A stretch of DNA of 32,677 nt from Burkholderiales bacterium (GTDB lineage: Bacteria > Pseudomonadota > Gammaproteobacteria > Burkholderiales > Casimicrobiaceae). The stretch spans positions 1 to 32,677 of the forward strand of contig JAIRJZ010000023.1 of the NCBI GenBank assembly GCA_031260355.1. The letters are read 5' to 3'. The position numbers and the translations under genes were made by a program. Position 1 is the first letter of the stretch; the number at the start of each line of letters is the position of its first letter. The notes under the pieces are model-generated. The model did no database searches. It had not been told where the DNA came from and saw only the letters and a list, made by a program, of their open reading frames with translations. This document shows positions 1 through 6,943 of the stretch, one piece after another.

Positions 1-1
1 G

Positions 2-679
2 ACGCTGACCTCGTACGGTGAAGCGTTCGCGCCGTTGCCGGTGATGTTTCCGCCGCAGCCCATCGACAATCCGCTGGGCGCGTATGTTTCGCGGCTCGGC
101 TTGAAACAGTTGCGCATCGCCGAAACTGAAAAGTACGCGCATGTGACGTATTTTTTCAACGGCGGCGTCGAAACTGTTTCGCCCGGCGAAGACCGGATTC
201 TGGTGCCGTCGCCAAAAGTGGCGACTTACGATTTGCAGCCGGCGATGAGCGCCGTCGAGGTGACCGATCGGCTGGTCGAGGCAATCGACAGCGGCAAGTA
301 CGATTTGATCGTCGCCAATTACGCCAATGGCGATATGGTCGGGCACACCGGCAAATTCGACGCTGCGGTGGCGGCGCTGGAGACGCTGGATGTCTGTCTG
401 GCGCGGGTCGTCGGCGCGATCAAGCGGGCGGGAGGCGAGGCGTTGATCACCGCCGACCACGGCAATGCCGAAATGATGTTCGATCCGGCCACCGGTCAGC
501 CGCACACCGCGCACTCGCTGAACCCGGTGCCGCTGGTCTATGTCGGGCGCGCCGCCAGACTCACCGAAGGCGGCGCGCTGTGCGATCTGGCGCCGACCGT
601 GTTGCGGCTGATGGCGCAGCCGGTACCCGCCGAGATGACGGGTCGGGCATTGGTAACTTTTGCTGACAAAGTGGCATAA
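2..679 (+). CDS. gpmI: 2,3-bisphosphoglycerate-independent phosphoglycerate mutase, C-terminal part (5' end outside window)
   Basis: The reading frame is open from the window edge and ends with TAA at 677-679, so only about the last 225 residues are present. The product interconverts 3- and 2-phosphoglycerate in cytosolic glycolysis. Two metal-site motifs typical of the alkaline-phosphatase-like GpmI fold can be read: GDMVGHTG (Asp/His ligands) and TADHGNAE (Asp/His ligands). The segment [17 protein letters not shown] is also characteristic of the phosphotransferase domain. The upstream half, with the catalytic serine, is outside the window. The following protease gene begins 73 bp downstream on the same strand, a neighbourhood familiar from betaproteobacteria. 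Identification is firm. Nothing odd was seen. Confidence 0.95.
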   Translation, partial: TLTSYGEAFAPLPVMFPPQPIDNPLGAYVSRLGLKQLRIAETEKYAHVTYFFNGGVETVSPGEDRILVPSPKVATYDLQPAMSAVEVTDRLVEAIDSGKYDLIVANYANGDMVGHTGKFDAAVAALETLDVCLARVVGAIKRAGGEALITADHGNAEMMFDPATGQPHTAHSLNPVPLVYVGRAARLTEGGALCDLAPTVLRLMAQPVPAEMTGRALVTFADKVA

Positions 680-752
680 AGCGGGAAACCGTTATATCCT
701 TAAAAATTCCGGTAAAGACTTTTCTTTACTTCTCACAAAACACTGGCTTTAC

Positions 753-2264
753 ATGCACAAATTTCTAAAAAAAGCAGGGTCGATCGGGTTGGGTGTTGCG
801 CTGGGTCTCGCGCTGGGCGTTTTGTTGTCGGTGCAATTTTCGGCGGTTGCCAATCAGGAAGGCAAAACGCCGATTCCGTACGAAGACCTGCAACTGCTGG
901 CGGCGGTCTTCGGCAAAATCAAAAGCACATACGTCGATCAGGTACCCGATGACAAACTGATTCGCGAAGCGATCAACGGCATGGTGCGCGGACTTGACCC
1001 GCACTCCGATTTTCTCGATGGCCGCGAACTCGAAGATTTGAAGATGACGACGCAAGGCAAATTCGGCGGTCTCGGGATTGAGGTCAACAGCGAAAACGAC
1101 GTCATCAAAGTCGTTTCGCCGATTGAAGACACGCCGGCGTTTCGTGCCGGGATCAAGTCAGGCGATTTCATCATCAAGATCGACGATACGGTGACACGCA
1201 GTCTGCCGCTGTCGAAAGCGGTTGACATGATGCGCGGCAAGCCCGGCACCAGCGTCACACTGACCATCGCCCGCAAGGACGAGACGATGCCGCTGGTGTT
1301 CAAGCTCGTGCGCGAGGAAATCAACATCAAAAGCATCCGCTACAAGATGGTCGAGCCGGGCTACGGTTATGTGCGGATTCGCAATTTTCAGGAACGCACC
1401 GGCGAAGACCTCGTGCAGGCGCTGAATTCGTTGTACAAAGAGACGCCGCTGAAAGGGCTGGTGCTCGATTTGCGCAGCGATCCGGGTGGTTTGCTGACGC
1501 AGGCGGTGTCGGTGTCGTCGGCGTTTCTGCCGAAAGACGTGATGATTGTTTACACCGAAGGGCGCACATCGGAAGCGCGGATGGAGCTCAAGGCGCGCCG
1601 CCGCGACTACCTCGGTTCGCCGGTTGCCAAGGACTATCTTGCCGATTTGCCGGGCGCTGTCAAAACGGTGCCGATGGTGGTGTTGATCGACGGCGGTTCG
1701 GCGTCGGCCTCCGAGATCGTCGCCGGCGCCTTGCAGGATCACCAGCGCGCGGTGCTGATGGGGGCGCCGTCGTTCGGCAAAGGCTCGGTGCAAACCATCA
1801 TGCAGATCGACGCCAGACACGCGCTGAAACTGACCACCGCGCGTTACTTCACGCCGTCGGGGCGCTCGATCCAGGCGAAGGGCATCGAGCCCGATATCGC
1901 GGTTGACGATGGCCGCGATGTGCTGCGCGTCCGCGAAGCCAATCTCGATCACCACATGGCGACACCGAAAAACGGCAAAACGCCGGAAGCGGCCAAAGAG
2001 GAGGCCGTCAAAGCACCGTCACCGGACGACGATAAAGACAAACCGGCGCCGCCGCCCGTGCGTTTCGAATTTGGCTCTCCGGAAGATTTTCAGTTGCAAC
2101 AGGCGTTGAACCAGTTGAAGGGGTTGCCGGTGATCGCGGCGATCAAGAAAGAAGAAAAGAAGGACAGCGCGGAAACGGCAGAAAAGACCGACGCTTCCGA
2201 GACGCTCATCTTTGAAACCGAGGACAAGACGCCGGAGAAATCAAACAAGACGGATAAGCCGTAA
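753..2264 (+). CDS. ctpA: Carboxy-terminal processing protease, S41 family (CtpA/Prc type)
   Basis: This is a periplasmic serine protease of 503 residues that trims or degrades envelope proteins. A hydrophobic N-terminal segment (about residues 9-33) is a signal peptide or anchor. A PDZ domain follows (about 100-185, with GGLGIEV and GDFIIKIDD). The S41 catalytic domain has the nucleophile Ser318 in GSASASEI and the general base Lys343 in FGKGSVQ, 25 residues apart as in E. coli Prc. The tail (about 395-503) is charged, Lys/Glu/Pro-rich and probably disordered. The frame is open back to a TTG at 660, but that would overlap gpmI and put 31 residues before the signal sequence. ATG 753 places the hydrophobic segment correctly. 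It is probably co-transcribed with gpmI, and a strong hairpin follows at 2283-2308. Confidence 0.93.
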   Translation: MHKFLKKAGSIGLGVALGLALGVLLSVQFSAVANQEGKTPIPYEDLQLLAAVFGKIKSTYVDQVPDDKLIREAINGMVRGLDPHSDFLDGRELEDLKMTTQGKFGGLGIEVNSENDVIKVVSPIEDTPAFRAGIKSGDFIIKIDDTVTRSLPLSKAVDMMRGKPGTSVTLTIARKDETMPLVFKLVREEINIKSIRYKMVEPGYGYVRIRNFQERTGEDLVQALNSLYKETPLKGLVLDLRSDPGGLLTQAVSVSSAFLPKDVMIVYTEGRTSEARMELKARRRDYLGSPVAKDYLADLPGAVKTVPMVVLIDGGSASASEIVAGALQDHQRAVLMGAPSFGKGSVQTIMQIDARHALKLTTARYFTPSGRSIQAKGIEPDIAVDDGRDVLRVREANLDHHMATPKNGKTPEAAKEEAVKAPSPDDDKDKPAPPPVRFEFGSPEDFQLQQALNQLKGLPVIAAIKKEEKKDSAETAEKTDASETLIFETEDKTPEKSNKTDKP

Positions 2265-2282
2265 AGGCATGCGGTATCTCGA

Positions 2283-2308
2283 AAAACCCGGCCTTGTCGC
2301 CGGGTTTT
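2283..2308 (+). terminator. Intrinsic terminator after ctpA, possibly bidirectional
   Basis: A perfect 10-bp stem, AAAACCCGGC (2283-2292) with GCCGGGTTTT (2299-2308), encloses a 6-nt loop and is followed by CTTT. It starts 19 bp after the ctpA stop and also lies beyond the 3' end of the convergent YbaK-like gene. The A-rich left arm gives a T-run on the other strand, so it may stop transcription both ways. Confidence 0.85.
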
Positions 2309-2339
2309 CTTTGGCGCGGTGCTTCTGCAGCATGCTCTT

Positions 2340-2373
2340 GTTGGGGTTCGCTGCGCTCACCGCCAACCTACGG
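2340..2373. repeat. Dispersed intergenic repeat overlapping the stop codon of the YbaK-like gene
   Basis: The segment begins GTTGGGGTTCGCTGCGCTCA and continues CCGCCAACCTACGG. GTTGG and CCAAC (2340-2344 and 2363-2367) are inverted. This resembles the short repeat read as CGTAGGTTGG...GCGAACCCC on the other strand, which I recall from intergenic regions of many proteobacteria. The CTA at 2368-2370 inside it is the TAG stop of the leftward YbaK-like gene. Family assignment is from memory; the inverted ends are seen directly. Confidence 0.5.
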
Positions 2374-2871
2374 GGAAACCGTGCCATCCCGAACAATCGT
2401 CTCCAATCGCGGAGCGACGATGCGCAGATAATCTTCCGTGGCGACGATGATCGAACGTTCGCGCAGTCCGGCGTTGAAGGAAATTTCACTGTGCTGGGAT
2501 GCGATGCCGGGGTCAGCGATCAGCAACAGTTCCGGGTGAAAACTGACCGGCGGCACCGCCCCCATCTCGCAATCGGTGAGCGCCTGCGCTTCTTCCGGCG
2601 TTGCCAGCGAGGCTTTTTTGCCGCTGATGGCAGCGGCGAGTTTGACAAAATCGAGTTGTTGATCCGCCGGCAACACCGCCAGAACATAAACCCGTTGCGC
2701 CGCCGACAGTTTGACGCGGCACGTCATCGCTTTCGCGCCTTGGCTCAAGACGGTGCCGCGCACGGCAGCCGCCTCCTCCGATGTCCGCACAGGCGCATGC
2801 GCCATGACCCGATAACGCGCTCGTCCGGCATCAAACAAAGCGATGAGTTTTTCAAAGACGACTCGTGACAT
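2368..2871 (-). CDS. YbaK/EbsC-family aminoacyl-tRNA deacylase (editing domain protein)
   Basis: This 167-residue free-standing editing domain belongs to the YbaK/ProX/prolyl-tRNA synthetase-associated superfamily, which hydrolyses mischarged aminoacyl-tRNA. Family features are the SEEAAAVRGT helix, a conserved lysine at about residue 47 in QGAKAMTCRV, the glycine/proline stretch MGAVPPVSF, and the LLIADPGI strand. Length fits the family (150-180). ATG at 2871 is the only good start. The gene is convergent with ctpA, and its stop codon lies inside an intergenic repeat. Substrate specificity (Cys-, Ala- or other tRNA) cannot be decided from the sequence. The divergent neighbour across 436 bp is a cytochrome gene, so the gene is probably monocistronic. 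Confidence 0.82.
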   Translation of the reverse strand: MSRVVFEKLIALFDAGRARYRVMAHAPVRTSEEAAAVRGTVLSQGAKAMTCRVKLSAAQRVYVLAVLPADQQLDFVKLAAAISGKKASLATPEEAQALTDCEMGAVPPVSFHPELLLIADPGIASQHSEISFNAGLRERSIIVATEDYLRIVAPRLETIVRDGTVSP

Positions 2872-2973
2872 CGTAAAGACCGTCGGAATTTGCTCTGAAG
2901 CTTATCTCAACTTCGTTAAGGTTGTATCGTGCCACAAAGGACATTGTTAAATGGCGAAAAAAGTATTTTAACC

Positions 2974-3011
2974 GCAAAGATGCGGAGCGCCCCAAGCGCT
3001 AACATCTTTGC
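2974..3011. repeat. Composite hairpin
   Basis: The outer arms GCAAAGATG (2974-2982) and CATCTTTGC (3003-3011) are perfectly complementary. Inside them AGCGC (2986-2990) and GCGCT (2996-3000) form a second stem around CCCAA. Small unpaired stretches (CGG and AA) separate the two stems. It could be a structured leader, a terminator for transcripts from either side, or a decayed mobile-repeat end. No function can be assigned. Confidence 0.5.
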
Positions 3012-3124
3012 ACTCTTTGCGACTTGTTTTTCTTCGGAAGAGGCTCTGTCGCTCGAGCGTTATTTTCTCGAGACAAGTTCCGGGTTCCGCCCATCTCCAA
3101 GATTTTCAGCAACCAATAGAAAGG

Positions 3125-3138
3125 TTGACGCGAGTCAA
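3125..3138. promoter_or_regulatory. FNR/CRP-type operator candidate
   Basis: The 14-bp palindrome TTGAC-GCGA-GTCAA has the exact geometry (5-4-5) of FNR boxes (TTGAT-N4-ATCAA), with T to C and A to G at the inner position of each half-site. It lies 183-170 bp before the ATG of the anaerobic-type cytochrome/reductase operon. An oxygen-responsive regulator would fit the genes, but the inner C/G pair deviates from the canonical FNR consensus, so another CRP/FNR-family member is possible. Confidence 0.5.
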
Positions 3139-3160
3139 ATAAACATACATGAGTTTATTT
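3137..3160. promoter_or_regulatory. AT-rich inverted repeat next to the FNR-type site
   Basis: AAATAAAC (3137-3144) and GTTTATTT (3153-3160) are perfect inverted copies separated by 8 bp. The repeat shares two bases with the palindrome at 3125-3138. It may be a second operator or a small hairpin in the leader of the cytochrome operon. Confidence 0.4.
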
Positions 3161-3307
3161 TAACATTCGCTGCGCGGCCAAAGAAAGGAACGACAACACG
3201 CCGCGACAAAGACACTGAATATATATTGACCCATACAATAAAAATGTTCGTGCAATGCCGCTCTTTTCCTGAGGTCGAATCAAAACGTAACTTAAGGAAA
3301 AGACACG

Positions 3308-3862
3308 ATGAAAATACATGAGCTTGTAACAAAAATAGGAGGCGCCGCAACAGCTTTCGTGCTGTTTTTCGGTTTGTTGACAGCGTGCAGTCAGAGTGCT
3401 GCGTTAAAAGAAACAACTGTCAGCACAGCGCCAAGCGTTGTTCAAAAAACCGCTGCCCTCAGTCCGGAGGCGCAGGTAGCCGTTATTACGGTGAGAGAGA
3501 AAGGCATGTCGCCAGATCATCTGGCCGGAGTTCACCAGAAGAAGGCGTTTCTCGATTGTGTCGCTTGCCATAGCGACAACATCGTTCCCAACGATACGGC
3601 CAGCGTCGTCAACGGCAACTGTGTTTCCTGCCACGGCAATTACGACAAGATGGCGGCTGTTTCCAAGGCCAAAGCAAAGAATCCGAACATCAACGTGCAT
3701 GATTCACATCTGGGGCCGGAGATCGCCTGCTCGACGTGCCATCAGGGGCATCAAGAATCGCTGGCGTATTGTTCGTATTGCCATTCCAATTTCAATCTTC
3801 CGATCCCGGGCGGTGCGGCGACTTTACCGGAAAGCAAACAAATCCAACAATGGAAAAAATAA
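3308..3862 (+). CDS. Tetraheme cytochrome c lipoprotein (electron-donor subunit of a flavocytochrome c reductase)
   Basis: This is a 184-residue exported multiheme cytochrome. The N-terminus is a lipoprotein signal: a hydrophobic stretch to residue 22, then lipobox LLTAC with Cys27 as the predicted acylated residue. Four CXXCH heme sites stand at residues 84-88 (CVACH), 105-109 (CVSCH), 141-145 (CSTCH) and 155-159 (CSYCH). Extra histidines such as those in VHDSHLG and CHQGHQE are candidate sixth ligands. The pattern matches the tetraheme N-terminal domain of Shewanella-type fumarate reductase FccA, but here it is a separate protein. The flavoprotein gene follows 10 bp downstream, so the two are co-transcribed and probably form one complex. 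The purine-rich leader TAAGGAAAAG supports the ATG at 3308. The membrane quinol oxidase feeding it is not in the window. Confidence 0.87.
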   Translation: MKIHELVTKIGGAATAFVLFFGLLTACSQSAALKETTVSTAPSVVQKTAALSPEAQVAVITVREKGMSPDHLAGVHQKKAFLDCVACHSDNIVPNDTASVVNGNCVSCHGNYDKMAAVSKAKAKNPNINVHDSHLGPEIACSTCHQGHQESLAYCSYCHSNFNLPIPGGAATLPESKQIQQWKK

Positions 3863-3872
3863 GAGGGTTATC

Positions 3873-5300
3873 ATGAATCGACGTCAATTATTGATTGCCG
3901 GCGGCATCTCGTTTCTGGGAAGCCGTCTGGTCTTTGCTAACCGCGCCACCGAGCGCGCCGATATTGTTGTGATTGGTTCCGGCGGCGCCGGCTTTGCTTC
4001 AGCGATCACGGCCTTCGATGCGGGCGCCAAAGTGATCGTGCTCGAAAAAATGCCTATCACTGGAGGCAACTCACAACTGGCGGCTGGCGGCATGAACGCA
4101 GCAGGCACCAGCATTCAAAAGAAAATGGGCATTCCGGACGACTGGAAAACAATGTTTGAAGATACGATGAAAGGAGGCCAAAACACCAACGATCCGGCGC
4201 TGGTCGAAATCCTTGCGAAGAATTCGGCAGAATCGGTTGAATACATGTTATCGCTTGGAGCCGATTTGACCGACATCAGCCGGGCAGGCGGTGCTGCGCA
4301 TTCGCGCACACATTTGCCGAAAGGTGGCAGCGCAGTCGGTTTCAATATCATCCATGCGCTGCGGCAGAATGCCATAAAACGCAAAATGGATGTGCGCACC
4401 GGTTCCCGCGCCAAAGCATTGTTGCAAGATAAAGAGGGGAGGATTGCCGGTGTTATGGTCTCGGATCGCATCGGCAGTCTGTACACTATTGAAGCGCCGG
4501 TCGTGATTCTGGCTTCGGGCGGGTTCAGCAACAGCCCGGAATTGATCCGTAAGTACCGCCCGGAACTGGCTTCGTTCTGGAACACCAATCAGCCGGGTGC
4601 CACGGGTGACGGCTTGATGCTGGCGATCGCGTTAGGCGCCGAAGTACGCGATCTGGACAAGATTCAGGTACACCCGACGCAGGCCGCCAACAGCAAAATT
4701 CTGATCAGCGAATCAGTGCGCGGTGGTGGTGCGATTCTAGTGAACAAGGACGGTCAGCGGTTCATCAACGAGTTGTTGACGCGCGACAAAGTCAGTCAAG
4801 CCGAACTGAAACAGCCCGATGGTGTTGGAATCCTGGTTTTCGGCGAAGGAACACGCAACAAACTGAAGCTGATTCGCGGCTACGAACATCTGGAACTCGT
4901 GAAGCAGGCGTCGAACATCGAGGCGCTGGCCGAACAAGTTGGTGTCAACGGCAAAGCGCTGGCAAAAACGGTGGCGGCGTACAACGACTATCAAAAAGTG
5001 AAGAAAGACGACGCGTTTGACCGACCCGATATGCCGTACCCGATCGACACCCCAACGCTGTACGCCATTCCGGTACGGCCAGGCATCCACTACACGATGG
5101 GCGGCGTGGTGTTTAACACCAAAACGCAAGTGTTGCGCAAAGATGGCTGGATTATGGGGTTTTTCGGCGCCGGAGAAGTAACCGGCGGTGTACATGGCTC
5201 GAACCGATTGGGCGGCAATTCGATTTCCGAAACGATTACTTTCGGACGCATCGCCGGCACCCAGGCGGCTGAATACGCCAAAGCTGTGCGCAAAGTCTGA
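3873..5300 (+). CDS. Periplasmic FAD-dependent fumarate reductase-type flavoprotein (Tat-exported)
   Basis: This 475-residue protein has a twin-arginine signal (NRRQLL, hydrophobic core, predicted cleavage after VFA at residue 22). An FAD-binding dinucleotide motif follows at residues 31-60 (VVIGSGGAGFA...VIVLEK). Residues that bind dicarboxylate or act in catalysis in Shewanella FccA have clear counterparts: His267 (QVHPTQ), Glu280 (ISESVRG), the proton-donor Arg304 (LLTRDK), His406 (IHYTMGG) and Arg445 (HGSNRLGG). The C-terminal GAGEVTGGVHG motif is typical. With the tetraheme lipoprotein upstream it forms a two-subunit flavocytochrome c. Fumarate is the simplest substrate, but methacrylate, acrylate or related enoates are possible; sequence alone does not decide. 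The open frame runs back to 3558, but that stretch overlaps the cytochrome gene; ATG 3873 begins the Tat signal, with AAGAGGG upstream as ribosome site. Confidence 0.88.
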   Translation: MNRRQLLIAGGISFLGSRLVFANRATERADIVVIGSGGAGFASAITAFDAGAKVIVLEKMPITGGNSQLAAGGMNAAGTSIQKKMGIPDDWKTMFEDTMKGGQNTNDPALVEILAKNSAESVEYMLSLGADLTDISRAGGAAHSRTHLPKGGSAVGFNIIHALRQNAIKRKMDVRTGSRAKALLQDKEGRIAGVMVSDRIGSLYTIEAPVVILASGGFSNSPELIRKYRPELASFWNTNQPGATGDGLMLAIALGAEVRDLDKIQVHPTQAANSKILISESVRGGGAILVNKDGQRFINELLTRDKVSQAELKQPDGVGILVFGEGTRNKLKLIRGYEHLELVKQASNIEALAEQVGVNGKALAKTVAAYNDYQKVKKDDAFDRPDMPYPIDTPTLYAIPVRPGIHYTMGGVVFNTKTQVLRKDGWIMGFFGAGEVTGGVHGSNRLGGNSISETITFGRIAGTQAAEYAKAVRKV

Positions 5301-5314
5301 ACACCAGAACAATT

Positions 5315-5338
5315 CCGGGGCGCTGCAAGGCTCCCCGG
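5315..5338 (+). terminator. Weak hairpin after the reductase gene
   Basis: CCGGGG (5315-5320) and CCCCGG (5333-5338) are complementary around a 12-nt loop, 14 bp past the stop codon. No T-run follows, so termination here is uncertain. Confidence 0.35.
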
Positions 5339-5415
5339 CTATTGGGCTTGCTTCGCCCCCCGGGCGCTATTGGCGGCTAATAGGAATCGTGCTTGGTGGA
5401 AAATTCGGGGCTATT
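5336..5415. repeat. Cluster of CTATTGG-type repeats
   Basis: Four related words stand close together: CGGCTATTGGG (5336-5346), GGCGCTATTGG, GGCTAATAGG and GGGCTATTGAA. The exact word CGGCTATTGGG occurs twice more in reverse orientation at 32402-32412 and 32421-32431, so it is a dispersed element of this genome. No function is evident. Confidence 0.4.
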
Positions 5416-5476
5416 GAAAATCAGAATTCTCCGACGCTCTGATCTTTCCGCTTATTTCTCCACACGCTCGATCCGC

Positions 5477-5638
5477 TCACACCTGAACACCGCCAAGGTC
5501 ATGGTAGATAACCCGGCGACTCTGCGGTTGAAGGAGTTGGAAACCTTGGAACGGGTGGCTGAACGTATCGACCGCATTTCGGTCTTTGGAGGCTTGGGGC
5601 AGGGGTTGAACGGACAGGTGACCTTGAAAGCGGGATAA
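5477..5638 (+). pseudogene. Probable 3' remnant of an SPFH/slipin (band 7) gene
   Basis: The frame ending with TAA at 5636-5638 reads NPATLRLKELETLERVAERI and then a glycine-rich RISVFGGLGQ segment. The NP-x-LLRL-x-ELETL pattern is what I recall from the C-terminal helix of some SPFH/stomatin-slipin proteins. Only some 50-60 residues are recognisable. The frame opens at 5393 but the preceding sequence is unlike any SPFH domain, and no ribosome site or full-length domain is present. It is therefore read as the tail of a gene lost by deletion. SPFH/slipin genes are, as far as I recall, among known neighbours of rtcB, which fits the next gene. The alternative is a short unrelated hypothetical protein. 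Confidence 0.42.
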
Positions 5639-5734
5639 GATGGCGGAGACAAGAATTCGGTGCCGCCGTCTTGAGGCATGGCGTAAGCTCCCGATGTTGT
5701 CGCGCCAAGGATATTGAAGGATGTGGATGATCTT

Positions 5735-6931
5735 ATGATCGAAGTAAAAGGCAAACACAATACAGCCCTGTGCTATTGCGGGGAACTGGAATCCGCCGCG
5801 TTCGAGCAGATCAGGGCGGTCTGCGACCGCGAGGAATTTGCGGGCAGCCGGATTCGGATCATGCCGGACGTTCACGCCGGGAAAGGTTGCACCATCGGCA
5901 CCACGATGACCATCACCGACAAGATCGTGCCGGGCATGGTCGGCGTCGATATCGGTTGCGGTATGGAAACCGTGCGCATCGCCGAGCGCCATCTGGATTT
6001 CGCGCGGCTCGACCGCCTGATTCGGGCGGAAATTCCATCGGGGCGCGATATCCGCAAAAAACATCACCCGCTGAACGCAAAAATCGACTTGGACAAACTG
6101 CGCTGCGCCGACCGCGTCAGCACGGATCGCGCACGGTTGAGCATTGGCACCCTGGGCGGCGGCAACCATTTCATCGAAGTGGATCGCGCCGATGACGGTA
6201 CCCTGTATCTGATCGTGCACTCGGGCAGTCGCCATCTTGGGCAGGAAGTCGCCACCTGGTATCAGGGTGAAGCCTGCAAGCGTCTGAGTGGCCCCTCCAG
6301 AAAGACGATGAATCAAACCATCGCTGCCCTGAAAGCCGGGGGACGTGAGCAGGAAATCGAGAAGAGCCTCCAGCGCCTGAAACCCGCTACGGACATTCCC
6401 AGGGATTTGGCCTACGCTTCGGGCAAGCAGTTCGATGATTACCTGCACGATATGCGGATCATCCAGCGCTTCGCTGCCCTGAACCGGCAGGCAATGACGG
6501 AGGTCATCCTGAACGGGCTGGGGCTGACCGAAACGGATCGCTTCACCACCATCCACAACTATATCGACACAGAGGCGATGATTTTGCGCAAAGGCTCCGT
6601 TTCCGCCAAATCCGGGGAGCACCTGCTGATTCCGATCAATATGCGCGACGGCAGCCTCATTTGCGTGGGCAAGGGCAATGCGCAATGGAATTACTCCGCG
6701 CCGCACGGGGCGGGCCGGTTGATGAGCCGCACCAAAGCACTCATTACGCTGTCCATGAACGAATTCCAGTCCGAGATGAAGGACATTTTTTCCACCTCGG
6801 TTCATCGCAATACGCTGGATGAGTCGCCAATGGCCTACAAGAGCATGGACGAGATTCTTTCACGCATTCACCCGACCGCAGAAGTCGTCGAAAGAATTCG
6901 GACGGTGTACAACTTCAAGGCAGGCGAGTGA
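5735..6931 (+). CDS. rtcB: RNA-splicing ligase RtcB family (3'-phosphate/5'-OH RNA ligase)
   Basis: RtcB joins RNA 3'-phosphate (or 2',3'-cyclic phosphate) ends to 5'-OH ends using GTP and Mn2+. This 398-residue copy has the expected motifs: DVHAGKG (45-51), GVDIGCGM with metal ligand Cys75, GGGNHFIEV with His145, HSGSR with His162, HNYID with His274, and APHGAGR with His324 matching the guanylylated histidine of E. coli. A possible TTG at 5714 lies in frame, but ATG 5735 gives the usual MIEVKGKHNTA start. It is slightly shorter than E. coli RtcB (408 residues). No rtcA, rtcR or archease gene is in the window; the only relic of an operon partner is the SPFH-like fragment upstream. The cyanophycin synthetase gene converges from the right with a 12-bp gap. 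Confidence 0.92.
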   Translation: MIEVKGKHNTALCYCGELESAAFEQIRAVCDREEFAGSRIRIMPDVHAGKGCTIGTTMTITDKIVPGMVGVDIGCGMETVRIAERHLDFARLDRLIRAEIPSGRDIRKKHHPLNAKIDLDKLRCADRVSTDRARLSIGTLGGGNHFIEVDRADDGTLYLIVHSGSRHLGQEVATWYQGEACKRLSGPSRKTMNQTIAALKAGGREQEIEKSLQRLKPATDIPRDLAYASGKQFDDYLHDMRIIQRFAALNRQAMTEVILNGLGLTETDRFTTIHNYIDTEAMILRKGSVSAKSGEHLLIPINMRDGSLICVGKGNAQWNYSAPHGAGRLMSRTKALITLSMNEFQSEMKDIFSTSVHRNTLDESPMAYKSMDEILSRIHPTAEVVERIRTVYNFKAGE

Positions 6932-6943
6932 TGACGTTTTGAA

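Larger units (their letters stand above)
2872..3307. promoter_or_regulatory. 436-bp divergent intergenic region with several palindromes
   Basis: No gene was accepted here. It separates the leftward YbaK-like gene from the rightward cytochrome operon, so it should hold promoters for both. It is clearly more AT-rich than the flanking genes. It contains a composite hairpin at 2974-3011, an FNR/CRP-type palindrome at 3125-3138 and an adjacent inverted repeat at 3137-3160. A TTGACC at 3226-3231 could be a -35 box, but no good -10 follows at 16-18 bp. The purine-rich TAAGGAAAAG before ATG 3308 is the ribosome binding site of the cytochrome gene. Confidence 0.6.

Noticed and set aside
1158-1955. 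265-aa antisense ORF inside ctpA
   Set aside because: Shadow of the GC-rich coding frame; low-complexity His/Arg/Gln-rich translation with no ribosome site.
2929-3321. 130-aa ORF on the plus strand
   Set aside because: It lies in the AT-rich regulatory region, covers the palindromes, overlaps the cytochrome start and resembles no protein family.
3558-3872. Extended N-terminus of the flavoprotein
   Set aside because: It would overlap the tetraheme cytochrome gene almost entirely; the Tat signal begins at ATG 3873.
5393-5476. Coding sequence upstream of the SPFH-like fragment
   Set aside because: Although in frame, it shows no SPFH-domain similarity and overlaps the CTATTGG repeat cluster.
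5477-6805. 442-aa antisense ORF over rtcB
   Set aside because: Mirror of the strong rtcB reading frame. RtcB motifs are complete on the other strand.
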